DNA of 64,000 bases from Tepidiforma sp. GTDB taxonomy: Bacteria; Chloroflexota; Dehalococcoidia; Tepidiformales; Tepidiformaceae. The stretch's first letter is position 1. Every line of letters begins with the position of its first letter. Shown here in pieces: positions 22,887-32,753 of the stretch. The translations under genes were made by a program, and so were the position numbers. The notes under the pieces are model-generated. The model did not search any database. It was given only the letters and a program-made list of their open reading frames with translations, and was not told where the DNA came from. The stretch lies in NCBI RefSeq assembly GCF_026003995.1, contig NZ_BPIG01000005.1, forward strand, positions 1 to 64,000, in the 5' to 3' direction.

Positions 22887-23767
22887 GCGGCGTCCCTCGG
22901 CGCGCCCATCCGCCGGTCCGGGCCGGCGAACGGGACGACGGTGCTGACCTGCGCATCGGCGAGCCGCGACCGGACGCGCGGCGCGACATCGAGCAGGCCG
23001 ACGTTCGAGGTGACGACGAGCGGCAGGCCGTCGCGGTAGCGGGCATCGATGAGCGCAAACAGCCGCTCTTCGGCCCACTCGGTGCCGCGGTGCGCGCCGA
23101 GGTCGTCGAGGACGAGGAGCGGCACGCGGAGGAGCTGCTCCTGCACGTCGTCGACGGTCTCGGTGGCGCGGTCGGGGTCGGAGGCGCGGCGGAGCCGGTC
23201 GAGCAGGTCGATGACCGGCCAGAACTGGCCGCGGACGCCGTGGCGCTCCCATGCGGCGCGGAGGATGGCGCAGGCGAGGTGGGTCTTGCCGGTGCCCTTC
23301 TCGCCGGTCAGGAACAGCAGCGGACGTTCGGGCGGCCAGCTGGCGGCGTAGGACTGGCAGCGGACACGAGGCGTGCCGTTCGCCGGCAGCCACTGGTCGA
23401 ACGTGACCGACCGGTAGCGCGCCGGGATGCGCATGCGCTCCTCTGGCGACGCCGGCGGCGGGGCGCCGGCTGCAGCCATTGCGGCCGCCCCGGCGCACGC
23501 CGGGCAGGGTTCGGAGCGGCCGAAGAGCGGGTGGCCGATGGGGTAGCCGCGGCGGATGCGGCCGCCGTCGCGGCAGACGCAGCAGCGGTGCCGCCAGTGC
23601 GGCGGCTCGACGTCGTCAGACCCGCAGCCGGGGCAGGCGACCGGCTCCGCCCACCGGCGCTGCGCCGGCGCTGCGGCCTCACTCGGCGAGGATGCCGAGG
23701 GCGCGCCACTCGGCGAGGACTGGGTCGTCAGCCCAAGCCCGTTCAGCGCGCTGGCGAGTTTCTCCAC
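22883..23767 (-). CDS. DnaC/IstB-like helicase loader
   Basis: A 294-residue protein from GTG 23767 with AGGAGG upstream. The N-terminal third has three cysteine pairs (45/48, 62/65, 88/91), a zinc-binding region. The rest is a DnaC-type AAA+ ATPase: Walker A GEKGTGKTH (155-163), Walker B VPLLVLDDLGAHRG, sensor 1 VTSNV, and an arginine-rich end (VRSRLADAQ). Phage relatives load the replicative helicase at the origin. It overlaps the DnaD-like gene by 89 bases. Confidence 0.83.
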   Translation of the reverse strand: MEKLASALNGLGLTTQSSPSGAPSASSPSEAAAPAQRRWAEPVACPGCGSDDVEPPHWRHRCCVCRDGGRIRRGYPIGHPLFGRSEPCPACAGAAAMAAAGAPPPASPEERMRIPARYRSVTFDQWLPANGTPRVRCQSYAASWPPERPLLFLTGEKGTGKTHLACAILRAAWERHGVRGQFWPVIDLLDRLRRASDPDRATETVDDVQEQLLRVPLLVLDDLGAHRGTEWAEERLFALIDARYRDGLPLVVTSNVGLLDVAPRVRSRLADAQVSTVVPFAGPDRRMGAPRDAA

Positions 23768-24638
23768 GGGTCACCTCCTGCTGGCGTGGTCGGTTCGAAG
23801 CTGCGCCGGGCGCCGGCGGCGAATCCCGGCCCTGTGCTTTCCAGCGCTCGACGATGCTCCGGGTGTACTTCCACGCCTTCACGCCGTTGGCGCCGGTCTC
23901 GGCGATGGCGTCGCGGAGCCAGTCCTCCGGCGTGCCCTGCCCGAGCTCGGCATCGAGCCAGTCGGCCAGCATCGGCGTCACCGTCGTCCCGGTGGCGCGC
24001 TCCCAGTGGCGCAGCAGCAGGGGCAGCGGGTCCGCCGGCTCTGACGGCGCCGCCGGCTCGCCCGGCGGCTGCGAATTCGCAGCCGGTTCGCATCCAGCAG
24101 CCGCAGCGGCTGCTTCAGCTGCTGCTGCTGACGAACGAAGTGAGTCAGGAGCAGCAGCTCTACGGGTACGGGTCGGGTCGGGTGCATGCACATGGTCATG
24201 CGAAAGGCGGTGCGAACTGGATGCGACCTGAATGCCAGCGGCATGCGAAGTCGCATGCGAATTCGCATCGCTGGTCGCATCGGCATCGGCATGCGAACCG
24301 GAGGCGTCCTGCTGCCAGCGGCGGCGGGCGTTCTCGCGGTTGGCAGCTGAGCGGCGCTCGCGCCGCTCCTCCAGGTCGGACCGGCTGGGGTTGTACTCGA
24401 GGAAGTCGTGGATGACCCAGCCGCTGGCCGTCTGCTCCCAGAGCCCGGCGGCTTCGAGCTCGCGGGCTGCGGCCGGCGTGCCGCGGAGAACGGCCAGCAT
24501 CGCCCGCGGGACCGCCCCGTCCGTCTCCAGCGCGGCTGACCAGCAGATAGCGGTCACGTGCAGCCGGAACGCGCGGTCGGACAGTCCGACCACCTTCGGA
24601 TGACACCAGAAATCGTCCGAGAACTTCGCCCAGCTCAT
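23679..24638 (-). CDS. DnaD-like replication initiator
   Basis: A 319-residue protein. ATG 24638 overlaps the upstream stop (ATGA) behind a GGAGG. The N-terminal ~100 residues are a winged-helix initiator region (FSDDFWCHPKVVGLSDRAFR). A low-complexity Ser/His/Ala/Asp linker (~110-200) follows. A DnaD-like helical domain (WERATGTTVTPML to AWKYTRSIVERW) precedes the tail. Phage proteins of this build open the origin and recruit the helicase with a DnaC partner, which is the next gene. The linker DNA carries iteron-like repeats, suggesting an origin inside the gene. Confidence 0.72.
   Translation of the reverse strand: MSWAKFSDDFWCHPKVVGLSDRAFRLHVTAICWSAALETDGAVPRAMLAVLRGTPAAARELEAAGLWEQTASGWVIHDFLEYNPSRSDLEERRERRSAANRENARRRWQQDASGSHADADATSDANSHATSHAAGIQVASSSHRLSHDHVHAPDPTRTRRAAAPDSLRSSAAAAEAAAAAAGCEPAANSQPPGEPAAPSEPADPLPLLLRHWERATGTTVTPMLADWLDAELGQGTPEDWLRDAIAETGANGVKAWKYTRSIVERWKAQGRDSPPAPGAASNRPRQQEVTRGETRQRAERAWADDPVLAEWRALGILAE
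24068..24298. repeat. Iteron-like cluster, putative replication origin
   Basis: Repeated TGCGAA/TTCGCA words occur many times: CTGCGAATTCGCAG near 24070, then ATGCGAA, GTGCGAA, ATGCGA, and TCGCATGCGAATTCGCAT near 24252-24269, and further GCATGCGAA copies to 24297. They fall in the low-complexity linker of the initiator gene, like the iterons in phage lambda gene O. Origin activity is inferred. Confidence 0.45.
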
Positions 24639-24802
24639 CCGCGGCACCTCCGGAGGGAGAACGACCAGCCGACGCGGCAGGCCGGGCTGGCACAGGGGAC
24701 GGCGCCGGCGCCGGCGGCGGCCGCCAACTCGTCGCCGGGCGGGACGATGTACTCGTCGATGACGTCGCGCCCGCGGCGGATGCGGACGTGGAGGTGCGGC
24801 AT
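24635..24802 (-). CDS. Small phage protein, 55 aa
   Basis: ATG 24802 to a stop that overlaps the initiator ATG. It begins MPHLHVRIRRGRDVIDEYIV and has a C-x4-C pair near the end (PCASPAC). The beta-strand-rich start and cysteine pair suggest a small nucleic-acid or zinc protein. No family recognised. Confidence 0.5.
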   Translation of the reverse strand: MPHLHVRIRRGRDVIDEYIVPPGDELAAAAGAGAVPCASPACRVGWSFSLRRCRG

Positions 24803-24806
24803 GGCG

Positions 24807-25046
24807 TCAGTTCCTCCCGAGCCAGGCGATGGCGCGGAGGTCGAGCCAGCCGCCGCGCCAGAGGGCGTAGGGGCTGCGGGCGGCGGCCAGCGGCGCGCGC
24901 CGGTCGACGGCCCAGCCCATCACCTGCTCTTCGTCCGGCGTGAGCCAGCCGAAGCGGGATTCGAAATCGCCCGCCCGGGCGCCGGCGGCGGCGAGGTCGC
25001 AGCCGGGCGCGGGCAGCCAGTTGGCGATGAGGGGCCAGCGGCGCAT
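24807..25046 (-). CDS. Hypothetical phage protein, 79 aa
   Basis: ATG 25046 overlaps the upstream stop (ATGA). It is rich in tryptophan and acidic patches (FESRFGWLTPDEEQVMGWAV). No family recognised. Its position in the tight early operon supports it as real. Confidence 0.5.
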   Translation of the reverse strand: MRRWPLIANWLPAPGCDLAAAGARAGDFESRFGWLTPDEEQVMGWAVDRRAPLAAARSPYALWRGGWLDLRAIAWLGRN

Positions 25047-25276
25047 CACCAGTCGCTCCAGTCGCGCAGCCGCCACTGGGCCCGGATTTCGGACGGGATG
25101 ACCCGCTCGTAGAGGCGGTCGCGGCTGATGCCGCGGCTCGCGATCCAGGCGTCTTCGGAGGCGGGGAAGCGGCGGACGGCGCCGCAGGCGCGGCAGCGGC
25201 CGTCGAGCCAGGCGCGGCCGTCCGGCTCGTCGATGCGCCAGCGGTGGACGTGCGCGTCAGGCGGCCGGCGGGTCAT
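25046..25276 (-). CDS. Hypothetical phage protein with CxxC, 76 aa
   Basis: ATG 25276 lies 19 bases inside the end of the annealing-protein gene. It contains DAHVHRWRIDEPDG and a CRACG knuckle, consistent with a small zinc-binding protein. No family recognised. Confidence 0.5.
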   Translation of the reverse strand: MTRRPPDAHVHRWRIDEPDGRAWLDGRCRACGAVRRFPASEDAWIASRGISRDRLYERVIPSEIRAQWRLRDWSDW

Positions 25277-26102
25277 CGTGCTCCCCCTGTTCGAAGCGGT
25301 AGACCTCGGCGACGAGGCTGATGACGTCGGCCTCCGGGTTCCGCCGGAACCATTCGCGCACTTTCGCGGCGGGGCCGAGCCGGTTCGGGCCGAGTTCGGC
25401 GTCGAGGTAGGCGACGAGCTGCTGCTTGGTGAGGCCGTTGGCGCGGAGGGCGTGGCCGAGCGCCTCCCACTGGCCGCGGTCGAGCTCGACGGGCGGTTCG
25501 CCGGCGCCGGCCGGCAGCGGGTGCGGCTCGAGCAGCTCGCCGGTCTCGCGGTCGACGCGGGCCGGGCGGGCGCCGGGGATGGCGTCGGCCTCCGTCTCGT
25601 CCATCCAGCCGAGCCCGGCGAGGGAGAGCGTGGCGCGGCGCTTCGCCTTCGTCTCGGCCTTCATGAGGGCGTTGGCGAGCGCGTCGCCCTTCAGCCCCAG
25701 CACGCTGACGGCGCCGACGGCTTCGTCGGAGCGGCCGGTGCGGTCGACGGCGCGGGCGGTGACGACGTAGAGGCCGGCCTCGGCGAGCATCTCGCGGCTG
25801 GTGATGTCGACGGAGATGCCGCGGTTCGCCCGCAGCTGGTCGGTGGCGGTGCGGGTGGCGTAGAGGACGAGCCGGCCGTTGAGGTGGAGGTAGTCGAACG
25901 GCTTCGTGAGCGGGTTGAGGCCGAGGGAGTCGCAGACGCGGCGGTAGTAGTCGAGCCGCTGGGCGGGCGTGAGCCGGGCGAGGTCGCCGCCGACGACGAC
26001 CTGTTCGAGGAGGGCGCCGGCGTCGGCGGCGGGCGCCGGCTGCGGCTGGGCCGGCTGGGCGTCGGCGAGGGCGGGCTGGATGGTCGGGGTGTCGGCGGTC
26101 AT
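25257..26102 (-). CDS. Putative phage single-strand annealing protein (RecT-like)
   Basis: A 281-residue protein from ATG 26102, with GGAGG 5 bases upstream and an ATGA overlap with the preceding gene. The core LTPAQRLDYYRRVCDSLGLN, PFDYLHLNGRLVLYA and ATDQLRANRG, then NALMKAETKAKRRATLSLAG, matches a widespread family of phage recombination proteins usually grouped with RecT-like annealing proteins. The C-terminal ~70 residues look like a separate domain. No exonuclease partner is seen nearby. The family assignment is from memory of its motifs. Confidence 0.6.
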   Translation of the reverse strand: MTADTPTIQPALADAQPAQPQPAPAADAGALLEQVVVGGDLARLTPAQRLDYYRRVCDSLGLNPLTKPFDYLHLNGRLVLYATRTATDQLRANRGISVDITSREMLAEAGLYVVTARAVDRTGRSDEAVGAVSVLGLKGDALANALMKAETKAKRRATLSLAGLGWMDETEADAIPGARPARVDRETGELLEPHPLPAGAGEPPVELDRGQWEALGHALRANGLTKQQLVAYLDAELGPNRLGPAAKVREWFRRNPEADVISLVAEVYRFEQGEHDDPPAA

Positions 26103-26350
26103 CGTGCCTCCTTCAGCTGCAGGTGTTCGAGGGCGCGCGGGGTGAGGCGGAGCGAACGGTAGGTGCCGTCGTCCCACTGGACGAGGCCATCCTCACGCAG
26201 TTCGTGGAGCCAGTAGTAGGCGGTGCTGGCGCCGCGGAAGCCGGCGCGCTCGGCGATTTCGCGGACGGTGGGGGGGATGCCGCGCTCGCGCCAGAGGCTG
26301 GCGGCGGCGAGGAGCACGCGCTCGGCGGAGGGGTGGATGAGGGCCGTCAC
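26099..26350 (-). CDS. LexA-like winged-helix DNA-binding protein, 83 aa
   Basis: GTG 26350 overlaps the upstream stop (GTGA). The sequence has the winged-helix fold of LexA N-termini: GIPPTVREIAERAGFRG, then TAYYWLHELREDGLVQWDDG. It lacks a peptidase domain, so it is probably a small transcriptional regulator of the element. Confidence 0.6.
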   Translation of the reverse strand: MTALIHPSAERVLLAAASLWRERGIPPTVREIAERAGFRGASTAYYWLHELREDGLVQWDDGTYRSLRLTPRALEHLQLKEAR

Positions 26351-26673
26351 AGGAGCGCCCCCTGGACCTCTGCCGGCAGCCACGTGACCTCCAGCCGGCC
26401 GGATGGCGCGCGCCGGGCCGGGCCTTTCTGGACGAGGCCGAGCCGCTCGAGGTCGGCCAGCCGGCGGTTGGCGGCGTAGCGGTCGAAGCGGCCGGCGGAG
26501 GCCTCCGCCAGCTCGGAGGCGGTGCGCCCGGGGCTGGCGCGGACGGCGGCGAGGAACCACGCGGCCTGCGTGGCGGGGAGGCCGGCGGCGTCGGCGCGGC
26601 GGGCGGCGTCGCGGGAGGTGGATGGGTCGAGCGCCCGGTAGCGGGCGCGGACGATGGCGGCGCTGCGGCTCAC
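26347..26673 (-). CDS. Winged-helix phage protein, 108 aa
   Basis: GTG 26673 overlaps the upstream stop. A helix-turn-helix is visible in GRTASELAEASAGRFDRYAA and NRRLADLERLGLVQKGP. No enzymatic domain. Likely a regulator, coupled with the next HTH gene. Confidence 0.55.
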   Translation of the reverse strand: MSRSAAIVRARYRALDPSTSRDAARRADAAGLPATQAAWFLAAVRASPGRTASELAEASAGRFDRYAANRRLADLERLGLVQKGPARRAPSGRLEVTWLPAEVQGALL

Positions 26674-26783
26674 CGGCGCACCTCCCGGAGGAAGTCGCCG
26701 ATGGTGGCGGCGCCGATGAAGAGGGCGGCGCCGACGAGCGTGAGCTGGACGGCGAGGGCGGCGAGGGCGGCGAGGGCGCTCAC
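26670..26783 (-). CDS. Single-span membrane micro-protein, 37 aa
   Basis: GTG 26783 overlaps the upstream stop and its stop overlaps the next GTG. It has one hydrophobic stretch (LAVQLTLVGAALFIGAATIG) and a charged tail. Function unknown. The overlaps at both ends support it despite the size. Confidence 0.45.
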   Translation of the reverse strand: MSALAALAALAVQLTLVGAALFIGAATIGDFLREVRR

Positions 26784-27043
26784 GCTCCCACCTCCTGCCA
26801 GACGTCGTCGATCTCCGCGTGCCGGGCGTTCTCCCAGCGGTCGCGGAGGCGGAGCCGGCGGATGACGCGGCGCGCCTCGAGCAGCCGCCCTTCGGCGAGG
26901 AGCAGCTCGGCCACCTCGAGGGCGGCCGCCTCCCACTGGTCGTGCGCGGCGAGCTCCTGCCGGAGGGCGAGGGCCTGGACCCGCGCCTCCTCGAGGAGCC
27001 CCCGATCGGAGACGGGCCGGCCGCGCGTGCGCTGTGCTACCAT
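26780..27043 (-). CDS. Hypothetical helical phage protein, 87 aa
   Basis: ATG 27043 with AGGAGG upstream. Strongly helical and charged (LLEEARVQALALRQELAAHD; RLLEARRVIRRLRLRDRW). No family recognised. Downstream of the excisionase-like gene by 13 bases. Confidence 0.55.
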   Translation of the reverse strand: MVAQRTRGRPVSDRGLLEEARVQALALRQELAAHDQWEAAALEVAELLLAEGRLLEARRVIRRLRLRDRWENARHAEIDDVWQEVGA

Positions 27044-27056
27044 CTCTTCGTACCTC

Positions 27057-27296
27057 CTATTCAGCAGCCCCCGGGTGGCCGCCCGGGGGCTGCGTGGTTC
27101 CAGTGAGGATCTGCTCGACCCACTCGCGGCGGATGAGGACGCGGCGGCCGAGGCGGACGTGGGGGATGACGGGCTGGCCCTCGCGCTTGTGGTAGAGCCA
27201 TTCGCGGAGCGCGCGTTCGGAGACGCGGAGGACGCGGGAGACTTCCGGGACGGTGAGGAGCGGGGCATCGGGCAGCCAATCGGCGGCGGTGGTCAT
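27057..27296 (-). CDS. Excisionase-family helix-turn-helix protein
   Basis: A 79-residue protein from ATG 27296. It has an HTH_17/excisionase layout: LLTVPEVSRVLRVSERALRE, then IPHVRLGRRVLIRREWVEQIL, where the recognition helix is followed by a beta hairpin and a C-terminal helix. Such proteins direct excision or regulate element promoters. The ATG overlaps the stop of a repressor remnant. Confidence 0.75.
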   Translation of the reverse strand: MTTAADWLPDAPLLTVPEVSRVLRVSERALREWLYHKREGQPVIPHVRLGRRVLIRREWVEQILTGTTQPPGGHPGAAE

Positions 27297-27427
27297 GCGG
27301 CGTCCTCCGGGAGGGCGAAGGTTTCCATCGGCACCCCGAAGACGGGTGCGAGGCGGGCGACGCAGGTCCAGGTGAGCGGGGACGGCAGGGCGATGTCGTG
27401 AGACGTCGGCGGCGGGCTGGCGGAGTG
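27293..27427 (-). pseudogene. Truncated Cro/C1-type repressor remnant
   Basis: Open after a TAA at 27428-27430 but with no start codon. The readable part, PSPLTWTCVARLAPVFGVPM then ETFALPEDAA, resembles the last helices of a Cro/C1 HTH. The DNA-recognition half is missing, which suggests the element's control region was deleted at about 27430. Confidence 0.35.
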
Positions 27428-27920
27428 TTAGACTTCGGCCCGTGGCGAAGGCGGCAGCGCGAATGCGTCGGGTATTCCTGGCGGACAGGGGCCGCAGCCC
27501 GGGAACGGCGGCGCCGCCGGCCGGGGCGGGCGGGGATGGGGCGCTGTGGGCGAGGAGGCCGGGGGAGGGAGGCGGCGGCGGAGCCCGGCGGGCGCGAGGA
27601 CTGCTTCGGCTTCGCGAGGAGAGGGCAGCGACCGGGGGCCCGCCGCCAGTCGTCCCGGGCAGCGGGCGAGCCAGGGGGCGAGGGCCGAAGGGGACGGGGC
27701 TTCGATGACGAGGACGACGAGCTCCGCCATGAATCCGAACACCTGTTCTATCGAGGGTGGGGCCATGGTAGCGGACGCGGCGGGCCATCCGGGAGGGGTT
27801 GCTGTCATGTCGTCAGGGGTTGGCGGGAAGAAGGCCGCCGGAACGCCTAAGCGACAGCTTTTGACGCGCCGGGGTGGTAAAGATCGCTCCATCATTCGCC
27901 GCAGCTGAACGGAGGTGCGC
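27428..27920. other. Region without a convincing gene before hsdM
   Basis: About 490 bases between the repressor remnant and hsdM. Open frames exist on both strands but show biased composition and no family features. One plus-strand frame ends at 27908 with a basic tail, 12 bases before the hsdM ATG, and could be a leader peptide. The sequence probably holds the hsdM promoter and the element boundary. Confidence 0.4.
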
Positions 27921-29544
27921 ATGGCCCAGTTCTCGCTCGAACCATCGCCCGGGGAGTCACCGGAACCCAGGCGCCGCGGTCGGCGCTCCGGCACTGCCGC
28001 CGCCGCAAAATCCGGCGCCGTGCTTGGCTATGAGGCGCAGCTCTGGAAGATGGCCGATGCCCTGCGCGGCAGCATGGACGCGGCGGAGTACAAGCACGTC
28101 GTCCTCGGCCTCATCTTCCTGAAGTACATCTCCGATGCTTTCGAAGAACAGCACGCGAAGCTCGAAGCGGAACGCGACGACGGCGCTGACCCCGAGGACC
28201 CCGATGAATACCGCGCGAAAAACTTCTTCTGGGTCCCGCCTGAGGCGCGCTGGCCGTACCTCCAGCAGCAGGCGAAGCAGCCGACCATCGGCCAGCTCAT
28301 CGACGACGCGATGGCGGGCATCGAGCGCGACAACCCCTCACTCCGCGGCGTGTTGCCCAAGGACTACGCCCGCCCTGCGCTCGACAAGGAGCGGCTCGGG
28401 CAGCTCGTCGATCTCATTTCAAGCATCCGCGTCGGCGATGCCCAGGCGCGCGACCACGACGTCCTCGGCCGCGTCTATGAATATTTCCTCGCCAAGTTTG
28501 CAAGCGCTGAAGGGAAGAATAGCGGTGAGTTCTACACGCCCCGCTGCATCGTGCGCCTGCTCGTCGAGATGATCGAGCCGTACCGTGGCCGCGTCTACGA
28601 CCCGTGCTGCGGTTCGGGCGGCATGTTCGTCCAGTCAGTCGCGTTCGTCCGCGCCCATGCGACGGGCAACGGCAACGGCGGCAAAGCCGTCGCGGATATC
28701 TCCATCTATGGGCAGGAGTCGAGCCACACCACCTGGCGGCTCGCGAAGATGAACCTCGCGATCCGGGGCATCGATGCGCAGCTCGCGCAAGGCGACACCT
28801 TCCACAACGACCAGTTCCCCCACCTGAAGGCGGACTATATCCTCGCCAATCCTCCGTTCAGGCTTAGGAGATGGGGCGGTGAGCGCCTGCGGCAGGACAG
28901 GCGGTGGAAATTCGGCGTGCCCCCGGTGGGCAACGCCAACTTCGCCTGGGTGCAGCACATCATCCACCACCTCGCGCCCGCCGGCGTGGCAGGCTTCGTC
29001 CTCGCGAACGGCTCCATGTCCTCCAACCAGTCCGGCGAGGGCGAGATTCGGAAAAACATCATCGAGGCCGACCTGGTGGACTGCATGGTGGCCCTGCCCG
29101 GGCAGCTCTTCTACTCTACGCAAATTCCTGCCTGCCTCTGGTTCCTCGCCCGGGACAAGGGAAACGGCAGATTCCGCGACCGGCGCGGCCAGGTCCTTTT
29201 CATCGACGCCCGCAAACTCGGGACGATGGTGGACCGTACCCACCGCGAGCTCACCGACGAAGACATTCGGAAAATCGCCGATACCTACCACGCCTGGCGG
29301 GGCGAGCCGGGGGCGGGGACGTATAGCGACGTGCCCGGCTTCTGCAAGAGCGCGACGCTCGAGGAGATCCGGTCGCACGGGCATGTGCTGACACCTGGCC
29401 GCTACGTGGGCGCCGAGGCGCAGGAGGAGGACGACGAGCCCTTCGACCAGAAGATGGCCCGGCTGGTGGCCCAGCTCCGGGAGCAGCAGGCAGCGGCAGC
29501 GAAGCTGGACGCGGCGATTGCGAAGAACCTGCAGGAGCTGGGAT

Positions 29545-29555
<11 letters not shown>
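27921..29555 (+). CDS. hsdM: Type I restriction-modification methylase subunit
   Basis: A 544-residue protein from ATG 27921 with GGAGG 5 bases upstream. The HsdM N-terminal helical domain is clear ([20 protein letters not shown]). The SAM motif [13 protein letters not shown] is near 226 and the N6-adenine motif NPPF near 311. It methylates the recognition sequence set by HsdS and is required for cleavage by the HsdR complex. hsdS starts 11 bases before this stop. Confidence 0.95.
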
Positions 29556-30875
<1,320 letters not shown>

Positions 30876-30879
<4 letters not shown>

Positions 30880-32114
30880 GGACGAAGCCATCGAAAACTC
30901 CGCCGGGCCAGGCGCGCATCCAGTACCTGAAGGTCCAGAACTTCCGCGCGCTGCATAACATCGAGTTCAGGGACCTGAAGCCGCTGACGGTGCTTGTGGG
31001 TCCAAACGGGAGCGGCAAGTCGACCGTCTTCGACGTCTTCGCCTTTCTCGCCGAGTGCTTTGAAATCGGGCTGCGCCGTGCGTGGGACAAGCGTGGCCGG
31101 GCGAAGGAGTTGAAGACGCGCGGCAGCGACGGGCCGGTAACCATCGAGATCAAGTACAAAGAGCCGAAGTACCCGCTCATTACCTATCACCTCGCCGTGG
31201 ATGAGCGTGCTGGCGGACCGTTTGTCGCGGAGGAGTGGCTCGAGTGGCGTCGTGGGCAGCGTGGCAAGCCGTTCCGGTTTCTCGAATATCGCGAGGGGCA
31301 GGGACGCGCTATTAGCGGAGAGCTTCCGGATGATCAAGACAAGCGCATCGAAGTGCCGCTGAGTTCGGCCGACCTGCTGGCCGTGAACGCGCTCGGTCAA
31401 TTTGCCGACCATCCGCGAGTGGCCGCACTTCGCGACTTCATCACCGGGTGGTACGTATCGTATCTGTCAGCCGACAGCGCGCGGGGTCAGCCGGAAGCGG
31501 GACCGCAGGAGCGCCTGACCCGCACCGGCGACAACCTCGCCAACGTCATCCAGTACCTCGCCGAGCAACACGGCGACCGCCTGGAGCAGATTTTTGATGT
31601 GTTACGCCGCCGAGTGCCGCGGATCGAGCGCGTGCTGGCCGAGACGATGCCCGATGGCCGGCTGCTGCTGCAGATCAAGGACGCGCCGTTCAGCCACCCG
31701 GTGCTGGCGAGGTTCGCGTCCGACGGGACGCTGAAGATGCTGGCTTACCTCGTCCTTCTCTACGACCCGACGCCGCCGCCCTTCATCGGCATCGAGGAGC
31801 CGGAAAACTTCCTGCACCCTCGGTTGCTGCCAGAGCTGGCGGAAGAATGCCGCGCAGCAAGTGCCCGCACGCAACTGCTGGTGACGACGCATTCGCCCTT
31901 TTTCCTGAACGGGCTACGGCCCGTCGAGGTCCGCGTGCTGTGGCGCGACGAGCACGGATACACGCAAACGCAGCGTGCCGCCGATGTGCCCGGCGTGAGC
32001 GAGTTTGTCGAAAAAGGGGCTTTGCTCGGGCACCTCTGGATGGAGGGGCATCTCGGTGTGGGGGACCCGCTGGTCAATCAGGGTGCGCCAAGTCGCCCCC
32101 AGCCTAGGCGGTGA
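30876..32114 (+). CDS. AAA ATPase of PARIS/OLD-like type (AriA-like)
   Basis: A 412-residue ABC-type AAA ATPase whose ATG overlaps the hsdS stop. It starts with the classical [20 protein letters not shown], Walker [10 protein letters not shown] (42-50), Walker [14 protein letters not shown] and switch histidine [10 protein letters not shown]. This is the AAA_15/21 kind found in OLD nucleases and in AriA of PARIS. The gene directly downstream encodes a DUF4276 TOPRIM-like protein, so the two form a split ATPase/TOPRIM pair. It lies inside the restriction operon, which is functionally suggestive because PARIS senses anti-restriction proteins. Confidence 0.78.
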
Positions 32115-32116
32115 GC

Positions 32117-32734
32117 ATGCCCGCCGCTCATTTGGAGTTCCTGGTCGAAGACCCGTCCATAGAAGCATTTCTACGGGCCCTGCTGCCGCGCTGGCTGCCG
32201 CAGGACCGCACGTTCGAGATCCATCCCTTTCAAGGCAAGAACGACTTGCTCAGCAAGCTGGAGGCGCGGCTACGCGGCTATGCCGCATGGCTGCCGGACG
32301 ACTGGCGCCTGGTGGTCCTGGTGGACCTTGACCAAGACGATTGCATGGCCCTCAAGGGCCACTTAGAAGAAGTTGCTTGGCGCGCTGGACTGACGACACG
32401 AACACGGTCAGAGGGCTCGCCATGGCGGCTCGTCAACCGCATCGCCATCGAGGAACTCGAGGCCTGGTACTTCGGCGACTGGGCGGCGGTGTGCTCGGCA
32501 TACCCGCGAGTGCCGGCCAACGTACCGTCCCGGCAGCCTTTCCGTGACCCGGACGGGGTCCGCGGTGGTACTTGGGAAGCGTTCGAACGCGAGATGCGGA
32601 GGTGCGGATATTTCAAGGGTGGGCTCTCAAAAATTGAGGCGGCTCGTGAGATCGGGACGCACGTCAATCCGACGCGAAGCTCCTCGCGGAGTTTCAGAAC
32701 CTTTTGGAACGCCATTGCCGAGGCGTTCTCTTGA
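32117..32734 (+). CDS. DUF4276 TOPRIM-like protein (AriB-like partner)
   Basis: A 205-residue protein from ATG 32117 (GTG 32111, overlapping the ATPase stop, is an alternative). It has TOPRIM-like acidic residues: E11 in FLVEDPSIEAF and D70/D72 in LVVLVDLDQDD, then the DUF4276 hallmark IAIEELEAWYFGD. Proteins of this type are the nuclease or effector half of split OLD-like systems. The catalytic role is inferred from residues only. Confidence 0.72.
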   Translation: MPAAHLEFLVEDPSIEAFLRALLPRWLPQDRTFEIHPFQGKNDLLSKLEARLRGYAAWLPDDWRLVVLVDLDQDDCMALKGHLEEVAWRAGLTTRTRSEGSPWRLVNRIAIEELEAWYFGDWAAVCSAYPRVPANVPSRQPFRDPDGVRGGTWEAFEREMRRCGYFKGGLSKIEAAREIGTHVNPTRSSSRSFRTFWNAIAEAFS

Positions 32735-32753
32735 CATGCTCGAGTAAGCGAAG

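Larger units (their letters stand above)
21232..27427 (-). mobile_element. Phage or phage-satellite early region (degenerate)
   Basis: A minus-strand run of ~15 mostly overlapping small genes: truncated repressor, excisionase-like HTH, winged-helix proteins, RecT-like annealing protein, DnaD-like initiator, DnaC-like loader and RusA resolvase, then a broken prohead protease. Terminase, portal, capsid, tail and lysis genes are absent. Together with the integrase at 35985-37133 and the restriction cargo between, this could be a degenerate prophage or a satellite carrying defence cargo. Confidence 0.7.

Noticed and set aside
27428-27994. Minus-strand 188-codon frame upstream of hsdM
   Set aside because: Pro/Ala/Arg-rich, overlaps the hsdM start, and shows no family features or ribosome site.
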